Origin: Streptomyces sp. NBC_01428
Lineage (GTDB): Bacteria; Actinomycetota; Actinomycetes; Streptomycetales; Streptomycetaceae
Reading direction: 5' to 3'
NCBI RefSeq assembly: GCF_036231965.1
Contig: NZ_CP109499.1
Coordinates: 7,936,001 to 8,000,000, forward strand
Length of the DNA: 64,000 nt
Shown here: piece by piece, positions 16,894 to 25,813 of the stretch
How positions within the stretch are numbered: the stretch's first letter is position 1
How the letters are laid out: every line of letters begins with the position of its first letter
Translations under genes and position numbers: made by a program
Notes under the pieces: model-generated
What the model was told of the DNA's origin: nothing
What the model saw: only the letters and a program-made list of their open reading frames with translations
Database searches by the model: none

Positions 16894-17207
16894 GCTGCTC
16901 CGCCCCCTTGTGCGCCGCGGCTGTGCCTGTCGTGATTCCCGCTGTCCGTCCGCCGGGGGCGATCGCCCCGTGGGGCAGTCTGCCCGCAGGCGGCGCCCAG
17001 CACCAGTGCGCATGGCGAGGCGGTCGGGGCGCCGGGCGCAAAGGCCGGTATGCGCCCCCCTCACCGGCGCCCGCGCGCCGTACCCAGGGGTGCCTTTGGG
17101 GCGCCCAAAGGTGTGTTTATGCAGGTGAGAAGCGTGCGGAAGGTGTTTATGATCGAAGAGTCCGACCAGTTCAAGCGGCGTCGGCACCAGGCGTGAGGAG
17201 CCCTGCC
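16894..17207. other. Divergent intergenic region with regulatory repeats
   Basis: This is 314 bp without a convincing gene between the small unknown (minus strand) and the PLP enzyme (plus strand). The proximal part, 17093-17160, is noticeably AT-richer and holds a perfect palindrome and a direct repeat, listed separately. The remainder is GC-rich with only shadow frames. Confidence 0.6.
17093..17150 (+). promoter_or_regulatory. Palindrome plus direct repeats upstream of the cds1-like gene
   Basis: A perfect inverted repeat CCTTTGGG (17093-17100), GCG, CCCAAAGG (17104-17111) is followed by two copies of a GGTGTxTTTATG-like motif, at about 17111-17121 and 17140-17151, roughly 29-30 bp apart. 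The element lies about 60-115 bp before the GTG start. It may be an operator for a sulfur- or cysteine-responsive regulator, but the regulator is unknown. Confidence 0.5.
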
Positions 17208-18332
17208 GTGAGCACACCCCAGCAGATCCGGACCGGTGAGACCCTCGACGTCGACCGTACCGACGAGGGGTACCGGAGCTGGCTCAAAGAGGCCGTCCGC
17301 AAGGTCCAGGCCGACGCCAACCGCTCGGCGGACACCCACCTGCTCCGCTTCCCGCTGCCCGAGGCGTGGGGCATCGACCTGTACCTGAAGGACGAGTCGA
17401 CCCACCCCACCGGCAGCCTCAAGCACCGCCTCGCCCGCTCCCTGTTCCTGTACGGCCTGTGCAACGGATGGATCCGCCCGGACCGCCCGGTGATCGAGGC
17501 GTCCAGCGGTTCCACCGCCGTCTCCGAGGCCTACTTCGCGGGGCTCATCGGCGTGCCCTTCATCGCCGTCATGCCCCGCACCACGAGCCCCGAGAAGTGC
17601 CGCCTCATCGAGTTCCACGGCGGCCGGTGCCACTTCGTGGACGACTCGCGCCGGATGTACGAGGAGGCAGCCGCCCTCGCGGTCGAGACCGGCGGTCACT
17701 ACATGGACCAGTTCACCTACGCGGAACGCGCCACGGACTGGCGCGGCAACAACAACATCGCCGAATCCATCTTCCGCCAGCTGGAGTTGGAGCGGTTCCC
17801 CGAACCCGCGTGGATCGTCGCCACGGCCGGCACCGGTGGCACCTCGGCCACCCTCGCGCGCTACGTCCACTACATGCAGGCGGACACCCGCATCTGCGTC
17901 GCCGACCCCGAGAACTCCTGTTTCTTCGAGGGCTGGACCACCGGCGACCCGGACGTCACCTGCGACTGCGGCTCACGCATCGAGGGCATCGGCCGGCCGC
18001 GCATGGAACCGAGCTTCGTGCCGGGTGCCGTCGACCGCATGATGAAGGTCCCCGACGCCGCCAGCGTCGCCGCCGTGCGCGCGCTGGAACAGGCCATCGG
18101 CCGCAAGGCGGGAGGTTCGACCGGAACCGGCCTGTGGAGCGCCCTGAAGATCGTCGCCGAGATGGTGGCGGCGGGGCGCAGGGGCAGCGTGGTGACCCTG
18201 CTCTGCGACCCGGGCGACCGCTACCTCGACAAGTACTACTCGGACACGTGGCTGGAGGAGCAGGGCCTGGACATCGCCCCGTACACCGAGGCGATCAGCA
18301 GCCTGCTGCGCACCGGCGTCTGGCCGGACTGA
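17208..18332 (+). CDS. PLP-dependent cysteine synthase-family enzyme, Cds1-like
   Basis: This 374-residue fold-type II PLP enzyme carries the Schiff-base lysine in HPTGSLKHRLARS. The substrate/PLP loop is ASSGSTAVSEAYFAG and the phosphate-binding glycine loop is ATAGTGGTSATLARY. It is longer than CysK/CysM and resembles the mycobacterial L-cysteine desulfhydrase Cds1 (Rv3684), which releases H2S, pyruvate and ammonia from cysteine. The CDCGSRIEGIGRPR segment is typical. The GTG at 17208 has GAGGAG upstream. The assignment between cysteine synthase and desulfhydrase rests on family resemblance only. Confidence 0.85.
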   Translation: MSTPQQIRTGETLDVDRTDEGYRSWLKEAVRKVQADANRSADTHLLRFPLPEAWGIDLYLKDESTHPTGSLKHRLARSLFLYGLCNGWIRPDRPVIEASSGSTAVSEAYFAGLIGVPFIAVMPRTTSPEKCRLIEFHGGRCHFVDDSRRMYEEAAALAVETGGHYMDQFTYAERATDWRGNNNIAESIFRQLELERFPEPAWIVATAGTGGTSATLARYVHYMQADTRICVADPENSCFFEGWTTGDPDVTCDCGSRIEGIGRPRMEPSFVPGAVDRMMKVPDAASVAAVRALEQAIGRKAGGSTGTGLWSALKIVAEMVAAGRRGSVVTLLCDPGDRYLDKYYSDTWLEEQGLDIAPYTEAISSLLRTGVWPD

Positions 18333-18350
18333 CCCGCGCGGGGCCGGAGT

Positions 18351-18830
18351 TCAGGCGGGGGCCGGCGCCAGACGCCGGTCCAGGGCCGTCACCGCGCCGC
18401 GGAAGGCACGGCCCAGACCGGCCCGCCCCACGGTGAGGCCCCCACGGAACAGCGCCGACCCGTCGGCGGCGAAGGTCCACTGCACACACGTGCCCCGGCC
18501 GGCGGGCGTCAGCCGCCACTCCTCGACGAGCGCCCGCATCCCCGGCGCGTTCGTGACATCCACCCGGTACGCGTATATCCGGGGCGCCTCGGCGACCAGG
18601 ACCGTCTCCTCGAACCGCGTGCCGCCCCGCAGCCGCACCTCGCGGCCCGTGCCGTCGGCGGTGGGCCGGGCCAGCGTCACCGACGAGAACCATTCGCTCC
18701 AGCCGGAGACGTCCTCGGCGAGCGCCCGGAAGACCGCCTCCGGGGCGGCGGCCACCTCCCGGGCGAACACCAGACGCACCGGAGCGGTCTCGACGAAGTC
18801 GGCTCCTACCGGACGCAGACGGCGTGCCAT
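18351..18830 (-). CDS. SRPBCC-family (polyketide cyclase-like) protein
   Basis: This 159-residue protein has a START/Bet-v1-like layout: an N-terminal strand VRLVFAREVAAAPEAVFRAL, the WSEWFSSV turn, central strands (FEETVLVAEAPRIYAYRV), WRLTPAGRGTCVQWTF, and a long C-terminal helix (GRAGLGRAFRGAVTALDRRL). Such proteins bind hydrophobic ligands in a cavity, and their activity is rarely predictable. The ATG at 18830 follows a GGGGG run. It converges on the PLP enzyme, with only 18 bp between stops, and is otherwise monocistronic. Confidence 0.8.
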   Translation of the reverse strand: MARRLRPVGADFVETAPVRLVFAREVAAAPEAVFRALAEDVSGWSEWFSSVTLARPTADGTGREVRLRGGTRFEETVLVAEAPRIYAYRVDVTNAPGMRALVEEWRLTPAGRGTCVQWTFAADGSALFRGGLTVGRAGLGRAFRGAVTALDRRLAPAPA

Positions 18831-18941
18831 GAGCGAACCCCCAGCGGGAACCAGTCCCGGTCGGCAGCGATCGATGACCTCGGCGCCCGGCACCGCGACA
18901 GCTCCGGCGGCGCGGGCAGCGCCACCCTAGCTGGCGGCCCG

Positions 18942-19772
18942 TCAGATGTCTGTATCGTCCTCGGGCTCACCGGCCACGACCAGCCGCCGCAGATGCTCCG
19001 CTATCTCCGACCGGGCGCCGGCCGGAAGACCCCCGTCGGTGACGAGCGTGTCGACCTGCTCCAGGGCGGCGAACGAACTCAGGCCCACCGTGCCCCACTT
19101 GGTGTGGTCGGCGACCACGACGACCCGCCGCGCGGACTGCACCAGCCGCCGGTTGGTCTCCGCCTCCGCGAGGTTCGGCGTCGACAGACCCGCCTCCAGC
19201 GATATGCCGTGCACCCCGAGGAAGAGGACGTCGAAGTGCAGGGTCGCGATGGCCTGATCGGCCACCGGCCCGACGAGCGAGTCGGACGGCGTGCGGACCC
19301 CGCCCGTGAGGACCACCGTGGCGCCGCCCTGCCGCTGGCCCGACGTGCGCTGCGCCGAGTGGAACACGTCCGCCACCCGCACCGAGTTGGTGACCACCGT
19401 CAGGTCCGGGACGTCCAGGAGCCGATGGGCCAGCGCGTACGTCGTCGTACCGCCGGAGAGCGCGATCGCCGACCCGGGCGCGACCAGGTCCGCCGCCGCC
19501 CGCGCGATGTCCTCCTTCGCGGTCAGCTCCAGACCCGACTTGGCCTCGAAACCCGGCTCGTGCGTGCTCGCCTCGGCCACCGGGACCGCGCCGCCGTGCA
19601 CCTTCTCGACGGCACCCTGACGGGCCAGCGCGTCGAGATCGCGGCGGACCGTCATGTCGGACACACCGAGCTTGCGCGTCAGTTCGTTCACACGGACGCC
19701 GCCGCGGCGGCGCACCTCGTCGAGGATCAGGGCGCGACGCTGCTCCGCGAGGAGGTTCTGATTCTCACTCAC
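18942..19772 (-). CDS. DeoR/GlpR-family transcriptional regulator
   Basis: This 276-residue protein is a complete DeoR regulator. The N-terminal HTH spans about residues 10-60 with VNELTRKLGVSDMTVRRDLD and the linker KVHGGAV. The DeoRC sensor has the sugar-phosphate loop IALSGGTTTYALAHRL and the C-terminal VVVVADHTKWG motif. It may sense a phosphorylated sugar or glycerol phosphate. The GTG at 19772 has AAAGGA upstream; the longer open frame to 20030 lacks family similarity. It is divergent from the large membrane protein at 20054, and no sugar enzyme is adjacent, so its target is unclear. Confidence 0.9.
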   Translation of the reverse strand: MSENQNLLAEQRRALILDEVRRRGGVRVNELTRKLGVSDMTVRRDLDALARQGAVEKVHGGAVPVAEASTHEPGFEAKSGLELTAKEDIARAAADLVAPGSAIALSGGTTTYALAHRLLDVPDLTVVTNSVRVADVFHSAQRTSGQRQGGATVVLTGGVRTPSDSLVGPVADQAIATLHFDVLFLGVHGISLEAGLSTPNLAEAETNRRLVQSARRVVVVADHTKWGTVGLSSFAALEQVDTLVTDGGLPAGARSEIAEHLRRLVVAGEPEDDTDI

Positions 19773-20053
19773 GACCGCTTCGGTCCTTTCGCCGCTGCCT
19801 GCCCGACACTCCGTCCGAACCCACTCCCACGTGGACATTCTCCTTGTCCGAGGTCTGGAGGAGGTCCCATCCTCGCACGGGACACCGTCAGTCGCGCCAC
19901 TGCCCGCACGCCCGTTCCGGCCCTCCTGAGCCGTCGCTTTCACACGTATCGGGGAGATTCCGCGCGTTCGGCTGTGCCCGGCGCCGCCCAGCCGCGATCC
20001 TTGTGCCTGAACATGACAGATGTGGCACACGTTGCCCGGGGGAGTGCGGAACA

Positions 20054-22453
20054 GTGGAACACGCGCCGGAACAGACCGCCGACGGGGAGAACGGACGGGC
20101 GTTACCCCGGCCCGACGCGGACGGCATGGCGCTGGAACTCCTCGTCCACGGCGTGGGGGGCGCCACCCCCGAGGACATGCTGGACGATCCGCGGACCGTC
20201 CGCGTCACCGGCGACGCGACCGCCGCCGTCTTCCGCCGCGCGGACGACGCCGACGCCGAGGAACACCCGGAGACCCACCGCGGCGGCCCCGTGCGCGAGG
20301 CGTACGTGTGGTGCAACCTCACCTCCGGCAACGGCGCCCGCGCCCTGTGGCTTTTGCTGCTCCCGTTCATGGTGGTCAACCTCGCGCACTGGATGCGCCC
20401 GGCCTCCCACCACCGCCCGCGCACGGTGCGCCTGTACGGCCTGCTCGTCCGGCTCGCCGGGCTCACCCTCACCGTCCTACTGGTCGCCGCCGCCTGCGAG
20501 GTGGCCCTCGACCTGGCCGCCTGGCAGTGCGCCGGCACCCGCGCCTGCGTCCGCAACCACTCCTGGCTTGGATTCCTCTCACCGGACCGCCCCGACGCCG
20601 GCTGGTGGAGCCAGCCGGGCCGCCGCCTCGCCCTGGCCGCCCTCGTCCCCGCCGCGCTCACCGCGGTCCTCTGGTACCTCTCCCACCGCACCTGGAGCGC
20701 GTACGAGTCCCAGCAGCCGATGTCCCGCCAGGCCGAACCCGACGAGGAGACCGACGGCACCGGACTCGGCCGCCCCGGCTTCTGGTACGGGCGCCGCCTG
20801 GTGGCCCGGCTGCGCGCCGCGCACACCGCAGCCGGATTCCTCACCGTCGCCGCGGCCGTGACCGCCTCCGCCTCACGCCACGACCGCGGACCGGGCGGAC
20901 CCGGCGCACTGAACGTGCTGGGCACCCTCCTGAACACAACCCTCGTGCTGGCGGCGGCCGTTGTGCTCTGGGTGGTCTGCCGCCGGGGCCGCAGCGAGAA
21001 CCGCATCGACCGGGGGCGCGACCGGACACTGGTCCGCCTGCTGCCCCAGGGCGCGATCCTGCTGCTCGCCCTCGCCCTGGTCTACGCCGGCTGGTCACGC
21101 CCCGAGTGGCACGCGACCGGACGCCTCCCCGGCGACGCCACGTTCGGCGGCCTCGCCCTCGTCCAGGGTCTGCTCGTCATCGGGCTCGGCCTCGTGGCCC
21201 ACTTCCTGTACCGCACGAACCCCGCGACCTGGGGCACCCCGGGCAGGCCGGACGCCCCGGTCGACACCCGCACCGCGATGCACGGCTTCGCCGGACCCGC
21301 CGTCGCCATGCTCGCCTGCGCCCTGGGCGGTGTGATGTCCGGAGGCGTCTCCCAGCGCGTCGCCGACTGGCTCGACGGAACCCGGCACTCGATCCCCGGC
21401 CCGCCCGTCCTGCTCACCTGGCAGGCCTCCGCGATCCCGCCGCTCCTCCTCGTCCTGTTCGCCGTCGTCGCCCGCCTCGGCCGCCGCACCTGGATGCTGC
21501 GGCGCCGCGAGATGAACGCCGTCGAACGCGACTACCCGGGGGAACCCAAGGACACCACCCGCACCCGCCGCATCGCGAGCACCCGCGCGATGGCCGGCCT
21601 CACCGACCGCGCGCCGTTGATGGTCGGCGTCGTCTCCTTCGCGACGCTCCTGCTCGGAGCGGGCGCCGTGGCCGGCGCGTTCGCCACCGGCGACGCCCCG
21701 AGCGAGGCCGCGCGAGGGACGTACGGCGTCGTCCACGGCGCGGCCGAGACCGCCCAGGCACTCGGTTCCTGGCTGATCGGGCTCGGCTTCATACTCTTCG
21801 TCACCTGGGGCCGCCGCGCCTACAAGGACCCCGCCGCCCGCCGCACCATCGGCATCCTCTGGGACGTCGGCACCTTCTGGCCGCGCGCCGCCCACCCCTT
21901 CGCGCCACCCTGCTACGCCGAGCGCGCCGTGCCCGACCTCACCTGGCGCATGGCCACCTGGACCCGCGCCACCGGCGGCCGGCTCGTGCTCTCCGGACAC
22001 TCCCAGGGCAGTGTGCTGGCCGCCGCAGCGGCCTGGCAACTGCGGCCCGCGACCCGTCGGCGGATCGCCCTGCTCACCTACGGCTCCCCGCTGGAGCGCC
22101 TCTACGGGCGCTGGTTCCCGGCCCACTTCGGGCCCTCCGCCCTCGCCTCACTGCACCGCGAGGTCGCCTGCTGGCGCAATCTGTACCGCCCGACCGACCC
22201 GATCGGCGGACCCGTCCGGCTGCCCGGCGACTGCGGCCCCGAGGTCGACCACGAACCCCTGAAGGACCCGCTCGCCTACGGCCGCACGGCACGGCAGCCG
22301 CTGCCCGCACCGATCCTCGGCCACTCCGACTATCAGGCGGACCCGGCCTTCGCCGCCGAGCGCGAACTGCTGCTCGCGCGGCTGCGGACCGAGGTCCCCG
22401 GCCAGCGCCCGCACGGGATCGCTCAGGACAGCTCCGGCAGATCCTCGGAGTAG
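20054..22453 (+). CDS. Large polytopic membrane protein with lipase-like GxSxG region
   Basis: This 799-residue protein begins with an alpha/beta-hydrolase-like strand and oxyanion loop, LELLVHGVGGATPEDML. About ten membrane segments follow (for example LWLLLLPFMVVNLAHW, LTVLLVAAACEVALDL, ILLLALALVYAGW, APLMVGVVSFATLLLGAG). It ends with a soluble region holding RLVLSGHSQGSVLAAAAAW (nucleophile-elbow GHSQGS) and LLTYGSPLERLY. A hydrolase fold split by membrane helices is unusual; the catalytic Asp/His cannot be assigned by eye. The GTG at 20054 follows GGGGGAG. Its 3' end overlaps the convergent AAA ATPase gene by 31 bp. Confidence 0.75.
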   Translation: MEHAPEQTADGENGRALPRPDADGMALELLVHGVGGATPEDMLDDPRTVRVTGDATAAVFRRADDADAEEHPETHRGGPVREAYVWCNLTSGNGARALWLLLLPFMVVNLAHWMRPASHHRPRTVRLYGLLVRLAGLTLTVLLVAAACEVALDLAAWQCAGTRACVRNHSWLGFLSPDRPDAGWWSQPGRRLALAALVPAALTAVLWYLSHRTWSAYESQQPMSRQAEPDEETDGTGLGRPGFWYGRRLVARLRAAHTAAGFLTVAAAVTASASRHDRGPGGPGALNVLGTLLNTTLVLAAAVVLWVVCRRGRSENRIDRGRDRTLVRLLPQGAILLLALALVYAGWSRPEWHATGRLPGDATFGGLALVQGLLVIGLGLVAHFLYRTNPATWGTPGRPDAPVDTRTAMHGFAGPAVAMLACALGGVMSGGVSQRVADWLDGTRHSIPGPPVLLTWQASAIPPLLLVLFAVVARLGRRTWMLRRREMNAVERDYPGEPKDTTRTRRIASTRAMAGLTDRAPLMVGVVSFATLLLGAGAVAGAFATGDAPSEAARGTYGVVHGAAETAQALGSWLIGLGFILFVTWGRRAYKDPAARRTIGILWDVGTFWPRAAHPFAPPCYAERAVPDLTWRMATWTRATGGRLVLSGHSQGSVLAAAAAWQLRPATRRRIALLTYGSPLERLYGRWFPAHFGPSALASLHREVACWRNLYRPTDPIGGPVRLPGDCGPEVDHEPLKDPLAYGRTARQPLPAPILGHSDYQADPAFAAERELLLARLRTEVPGQRPHGIAQDSSGRSSE

Positions 22454-24849
22454 AGCAGTGTCAGATCGTCCGTGCTCGGCTCGTCCAGCTGGGCGACCCG
22501 GCCCGCGTGCCGCTCCACCATCGCCTCGAACGTCTGCCGGGCCGTGCGGCCGTTGCCGAACGCCGCGCCCTTGGGAATCGCCGTGAAGTACTTCAGGAGC
22601 GCCTCGGCCGCACCCGGGCCGAGCCGGTACTCGTGCTCCTCGGCCTGCTGCTCCACGATGCGCAACAGCTCGTCGGGGAGATAGTCGTTGAAGGTGATGG
22701 TCCGTGAGAAGCGCGACGCCACACCGGGGTTGACCGACAGGAACCGCTCCATCTCGACGGTGTACCCCGCGACGATCACCACCACCGCCTCCCGGTGGTC
22801 CTCCATCAGCTTCACCAGGGTGTCGATCGCCTCACGCCCGAAGTCGCGGCCCGAGTCCTCCGGCGACAGCGCGTACGCCTCGTCGATGAACAGCACGCCG
22901 CCGCGCGCCCGGTCGAACGCCTCCTGGGTACGGATCGCGGTCGACCCGATGTGCTCGCCGACGAGGTCCACCCGGGACACCTCGACGAGATGTCCCTTCT
23001 CCAGCACACCCAGCGAGGCGAGGATCTCGCCGTACAGCCGGGCCACGGTCGTCTTGCCGGTACCGGGGGAGCCGGTGAAGACGAGATGCCGGCGGGCGGA
23101 CGCCGCCTTCAGCCCCGCCTGCTGCCGGCGCCGGCCCACCTCGATCATGTCGGTGAGCGCCCGCACCTCGCGCTTGACGTTCTCCAGGCCGACCAGCGCG
23201 TCGAGTTCACCGAGGACCGCCTTCGAGGCGCGGGCCTGCGGGGTGGCCTCGGTCTCGGTGGCCGGCGGCTCCCGCTCGGTGGTGCGCTGGCCGGGGATCG
23301 CCCCGCTCAGACTGGTCGACGGGCGCGACGTCTCGACGGCGGTCTCGTGCGCCGGGGCACGCAGGCCGGTGCTCTCGTCGCTCGTGCAGTCCTCGACGAC
23401 CGGGCCCGAGCCGGCTGCGCCGCCTTCCGCGAACTCGTAACCTCCGCGCGCGCAGCGCTCCGTGCGGCACTTGCGCAGGGTCGCACGGCAGCCGTCGATC
23501 ACATGGAAGCCGTAGCCCCCGCTGTCCGCCACACGGCAGTTGAGGAAACTGCCCCGGCCGTCGGCCGACACGTAGAAGCCGGCCTCGGCGGGCGAGGTCA
23601 CCGTGCAGCGCTCGATCGTCGGATCGGCGCCCTTGGTGACGATCACGCCGGTCTGGGTGCCGTCCACCGTGCAGCCGGAGAGCGTGCCGCCGCTGCCGTG
23701 GTCACGGAACCAGGCCCCTGTCGCGGCGTCCCTGATACGGCAGTCGTCGAGCTGCGCCGTGGCGCCGTCGCTCACCGACACCGCCGTGTTGCGCACCTGT
23801 GAGATGTCGCTGTCGACGACGTCCGCGCGCGAACCGCGGTCGAGGACGAACAACGCGTCCGGCACGTCGTGCACCCGGCACGAGTCGAGCACCGCCGTCG
23901 CACCGTCGCTCACCCACACCGCGGGGTAGTCGCCGGTGCTGTCGAAGATCTCGCACTGGTTGGCGTCGACACGGGTGCCCGGGTCCCAGACCGACAGGCC
24001 GTTGCGCCCGAACTGCCGCACGGTGGTGCGCGTCAGGGTCAGCACGGAGCGGGACCGCAGGTCGACCGCGTTCTCCGGGATGTCGTGGATGCGGCAGTCG
24101 GCGAGGGTGAGGACCGCGTCCGTGTCCAGGGTGACGCCGTCCGCGGTGGTCCGGTGCACATCGCAGTCCGTGAGGTGGGCCGTGGCCCGGGCGGTGACCT
24201 GCACGCCGGAGCCCTTGACCTCGTACACCTCGCAACCCACCGCCTCCAGCGACGAGTTCTCGCCCGTCACCGACAGACCGGCACCGGAGGTGTGGTGCAC
24301 CCGGCAGCGCTCGAGGCGCGGATGCGCGCCCCCGCGGACCAGGACGCCCGACTGACCGGCCGCGACGACCTCGCACTCCTCGAACACCCCGCCGCCGCCG
24401 TCCAGTACGGCGATGCCGACGCCTCCGGGATTGTCGACGGTGCAGCGGCGCACGGTCGGGCGGGCACCGCCGCGCACCTCGATCCCGGCCGCGGAGCGCG
24501 TGACGATCCGCACGTCGAGCAGCTCGGGCGTGCCCTCCTCGACGAGCAGCGCGGGCGCCGCCGAGTCCTGGCCCTCCACGTGCAGGTCCTGCACCACGGC
24601 GGAGGCGCGGACGGTCAGCGGCACGCCGTCGACCGGGGCGATGCGCACCGAGCCGGGCGATCCCTCGGGGCCGCGGAGCGTCACCGCCCGCTCCACCACC
24701 AGGTTCTCGCGGTAGGTGCCGGGAGCGACGGTGAGCACGTCGCCGTCGGCCGCGGCTTCCAGGGCGGCGGCCAGCGATGCGTACTCACCCGTGCGGCGCC
24801 GCCACCGCGAGGTTCCGGTGTGCGTCACCTGGACCGTGCCCTGTGCCAT
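22423..24849 (-). CDS. Right-handed beta-helix repeat protein fused to a CbxX/EccA-type AAA ATPase
   Basis: This 808-residue fusion has residues 1-500 as a pectate-lyase-like right-handed parallel beta-helix of about 20 imperfect 22-24-residue turns (IEVRGGARPTVRRCTV, VLVRGGAHPRLERCRV, and so on). A low-complexity linker follows. From about 540 there is an AAA domain of the CbxX/CfqX (EccA) group: GLENVKREV, Walker A GSPGTGKTTVARLY, Walker B GGVLFIDEAYAL, sensor VIVAGYTVEME, and arginine finger region NPGVASRFSRTI. No signal peptide is seen, so it is cytosolic. The family includes type VII secretion ATPases and Rubisco activases. The partner is unknown. The ATG at 24849 has AGGTGGGGG upstream. 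Confidence 0.85.
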   Translation of the reverse strand: MAQGTVQVTHTGTSRWRRRTGEYASLAAALEAAADGDVLTVAPGTYRENLVVERAVTLRGPEGSPGSVRIAPVDGVPLTVRASAVVQDLHVEGQDSAAPALLVEEGTPELLDVRIVTRSAAGIEVRGGARPTVRRCTVDNPGGVGIAVLDGGGGVFEECEVVAAGQSGVLVRGGAHPRLERCRVHHTSGAGLSVTGENSSLEAVGCEVYEVKGSGVQVTARATAHLTDCDVHRTTADGVTLDTDAVLTLADCRIHDIPENAVDLRSRSVLTLTRTTVRQFGRNGLSVWDPGTRVDANQCEIFDSTGDYPAVWVSDGATAVLDSCRVHDVPDALFVLDRGSRADVVDSDISQVRNTAVSVSDGATAQLDDCRIRDAATGAWFRDHGSGGTLSGCTVDGTQTGVIVTKGADPTIERCTVTSPAEAGFYVSADGRGSFLNCRVADSGGYGFHVIDGCRATLRKCRTERCARGGYEFAEGGAAGSGPVVEDCTSDESTGLRAPAHETAVETSRPSTSLSGAIPGQRTTEREPPATETEATPQARASKAVLGELDALVGLENVKREVRALTDMIEVGRRRQQAGLKAASARRHLVFTGSPGTGKTTVARLYGEILASLGVLEKGHLVEVSRVDLVGEHIGSTAIRTQEAFDRARGGVLFIDEAYALSPEDSGRDFGREAIDTLVKLMEDHREAVVVIVAGYTVEMERFLSVNPGVASRFSRTITFNDYLPDELLRIVEQQAEEHEYRLGPGAAEALLKYFTAIPKGAAFGNGRTARQTFEAMVERHAGRVAQLDEPSTDDLTLLYSEDLPELS

Positions 24850-25021
24850 GGCGCTGTCGTGCCCCCACCTCGTCGTACGCGGGTCCTGCGAGGCCGTGCT
24901 GATACCCCGTCGGCGGGGATTCCGGCTCCTGCCGGACAGCCTCTCATGACGGTGCGGGTCAGCGCGGCCGGTCCACCGTAGCGTGCGCGGACAGGGGCGG
25001 TTGACCGCTGACGGCGGGCCG

Positions 25022-25627
25022 TCAGCTGCCGGTGTCCGCCTTGCCCCAGTCGGGACCGGCCTTGTCCCAGGCCCGGTCCCAGTGCGCGTACCGCCGGCGG
25101 ACCAGGTGCCAGACGATCATCCGTCTGCCGCACTCCACGCATCCCGCCGTCAGGACGGCCGCGCCGAAACCGGCCAGGACGGCGTGCGTCGTGGCGGTGG
25201 CACCGTCCAGCGGGCGGCCCACCAGGCGGCCGTGCCGGTCGGTCCAGAGCGCGAAGTGGGCGCCCGCACGGGGTGACTTGAGAAGGGTGATCACGACACC
25301 GCGCTGCCGTGTGCCGTCCGGCGCCGTCCAGGAGGCCATCACCCGGGTGCGGACGTCCCGCGCCGTCGACGTCTCGGGGTCGGACTGCAGGGGTCCCCGG
25401 GAGAGTGTCCTGACGACGGTGGCCGCCACCACGTGGCGGTCGGCGCGCTGATGCCGGACGGCCTGCTGCAGCGCGTGCTCCGCCGAGGCGCCGACGGCCG
25501 CTCCGGCGAAGGGCGCTCCGACGACGAGGATCACCAGGGTGGCCAGGGCGAGCCAGGCCTCGACGAGATCCGTCGTGCGGCGCAGCGGGTTGTGCCGCCA
25601 GCGCCAGAGTCCGATGAGTGAACGCAC
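25022..25627 (-). CDS. Rv1733c-like membrane protein
   Basis: This 201-residue protein starts VRSLIGLWRWRHNPLRRTTD, the typical beginning of the actinobacterial Rv1733c family of two-segment membrane proteins. The first membrane segment is AWLALATLVILVVGAPFAGAA and the second is AVLAGFGAAVLTAGCVECG; between them is an extracytoplasmic domain. A C-terminal charged tail follows (WDRAWDKAGPDWGK). The function of the family is unknown; the mycobacterial member is a dormancy antigen. The GTG at 25627 is preceded by GGAAGGGGG. Confidence 0.8.
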   Translation of the reverse strand: MRSLIGLWRWRHNPLRRTTDLVEAWLALATLVILVVGAPFAGAAVGASAEHALQQAVRHQRADRHVVAATVVRTLSRGPLQSDPETSTARDVRTRVMASWTAPDGTRQRGVVITLLKSPRAGAHFALWTDRHGRLVGRPLDGATATTHAVLAGFGAAVLTAGCVECGRRMIVWHLVRRRYAHWDRAWDKAGPDWGKADTGS

Positions 25628-25813
25628 CGTCCCGCACCCCCTTCCGCGTCCGTGATAACCCCCCGCGGAGCCGTTCACGCCCACGGCCGGGGAAGAGAGA
25701 GTGACATCACCTCTCCGCCGAGGCCTCCGTGACCGTCCCGCATGCCTTCAACGATCCTGCCCGCGCCCGGGGTTCCCCGTGCGCCCGGCCTCCGGGCAAC
25801 GGGCCCGCGCGGG

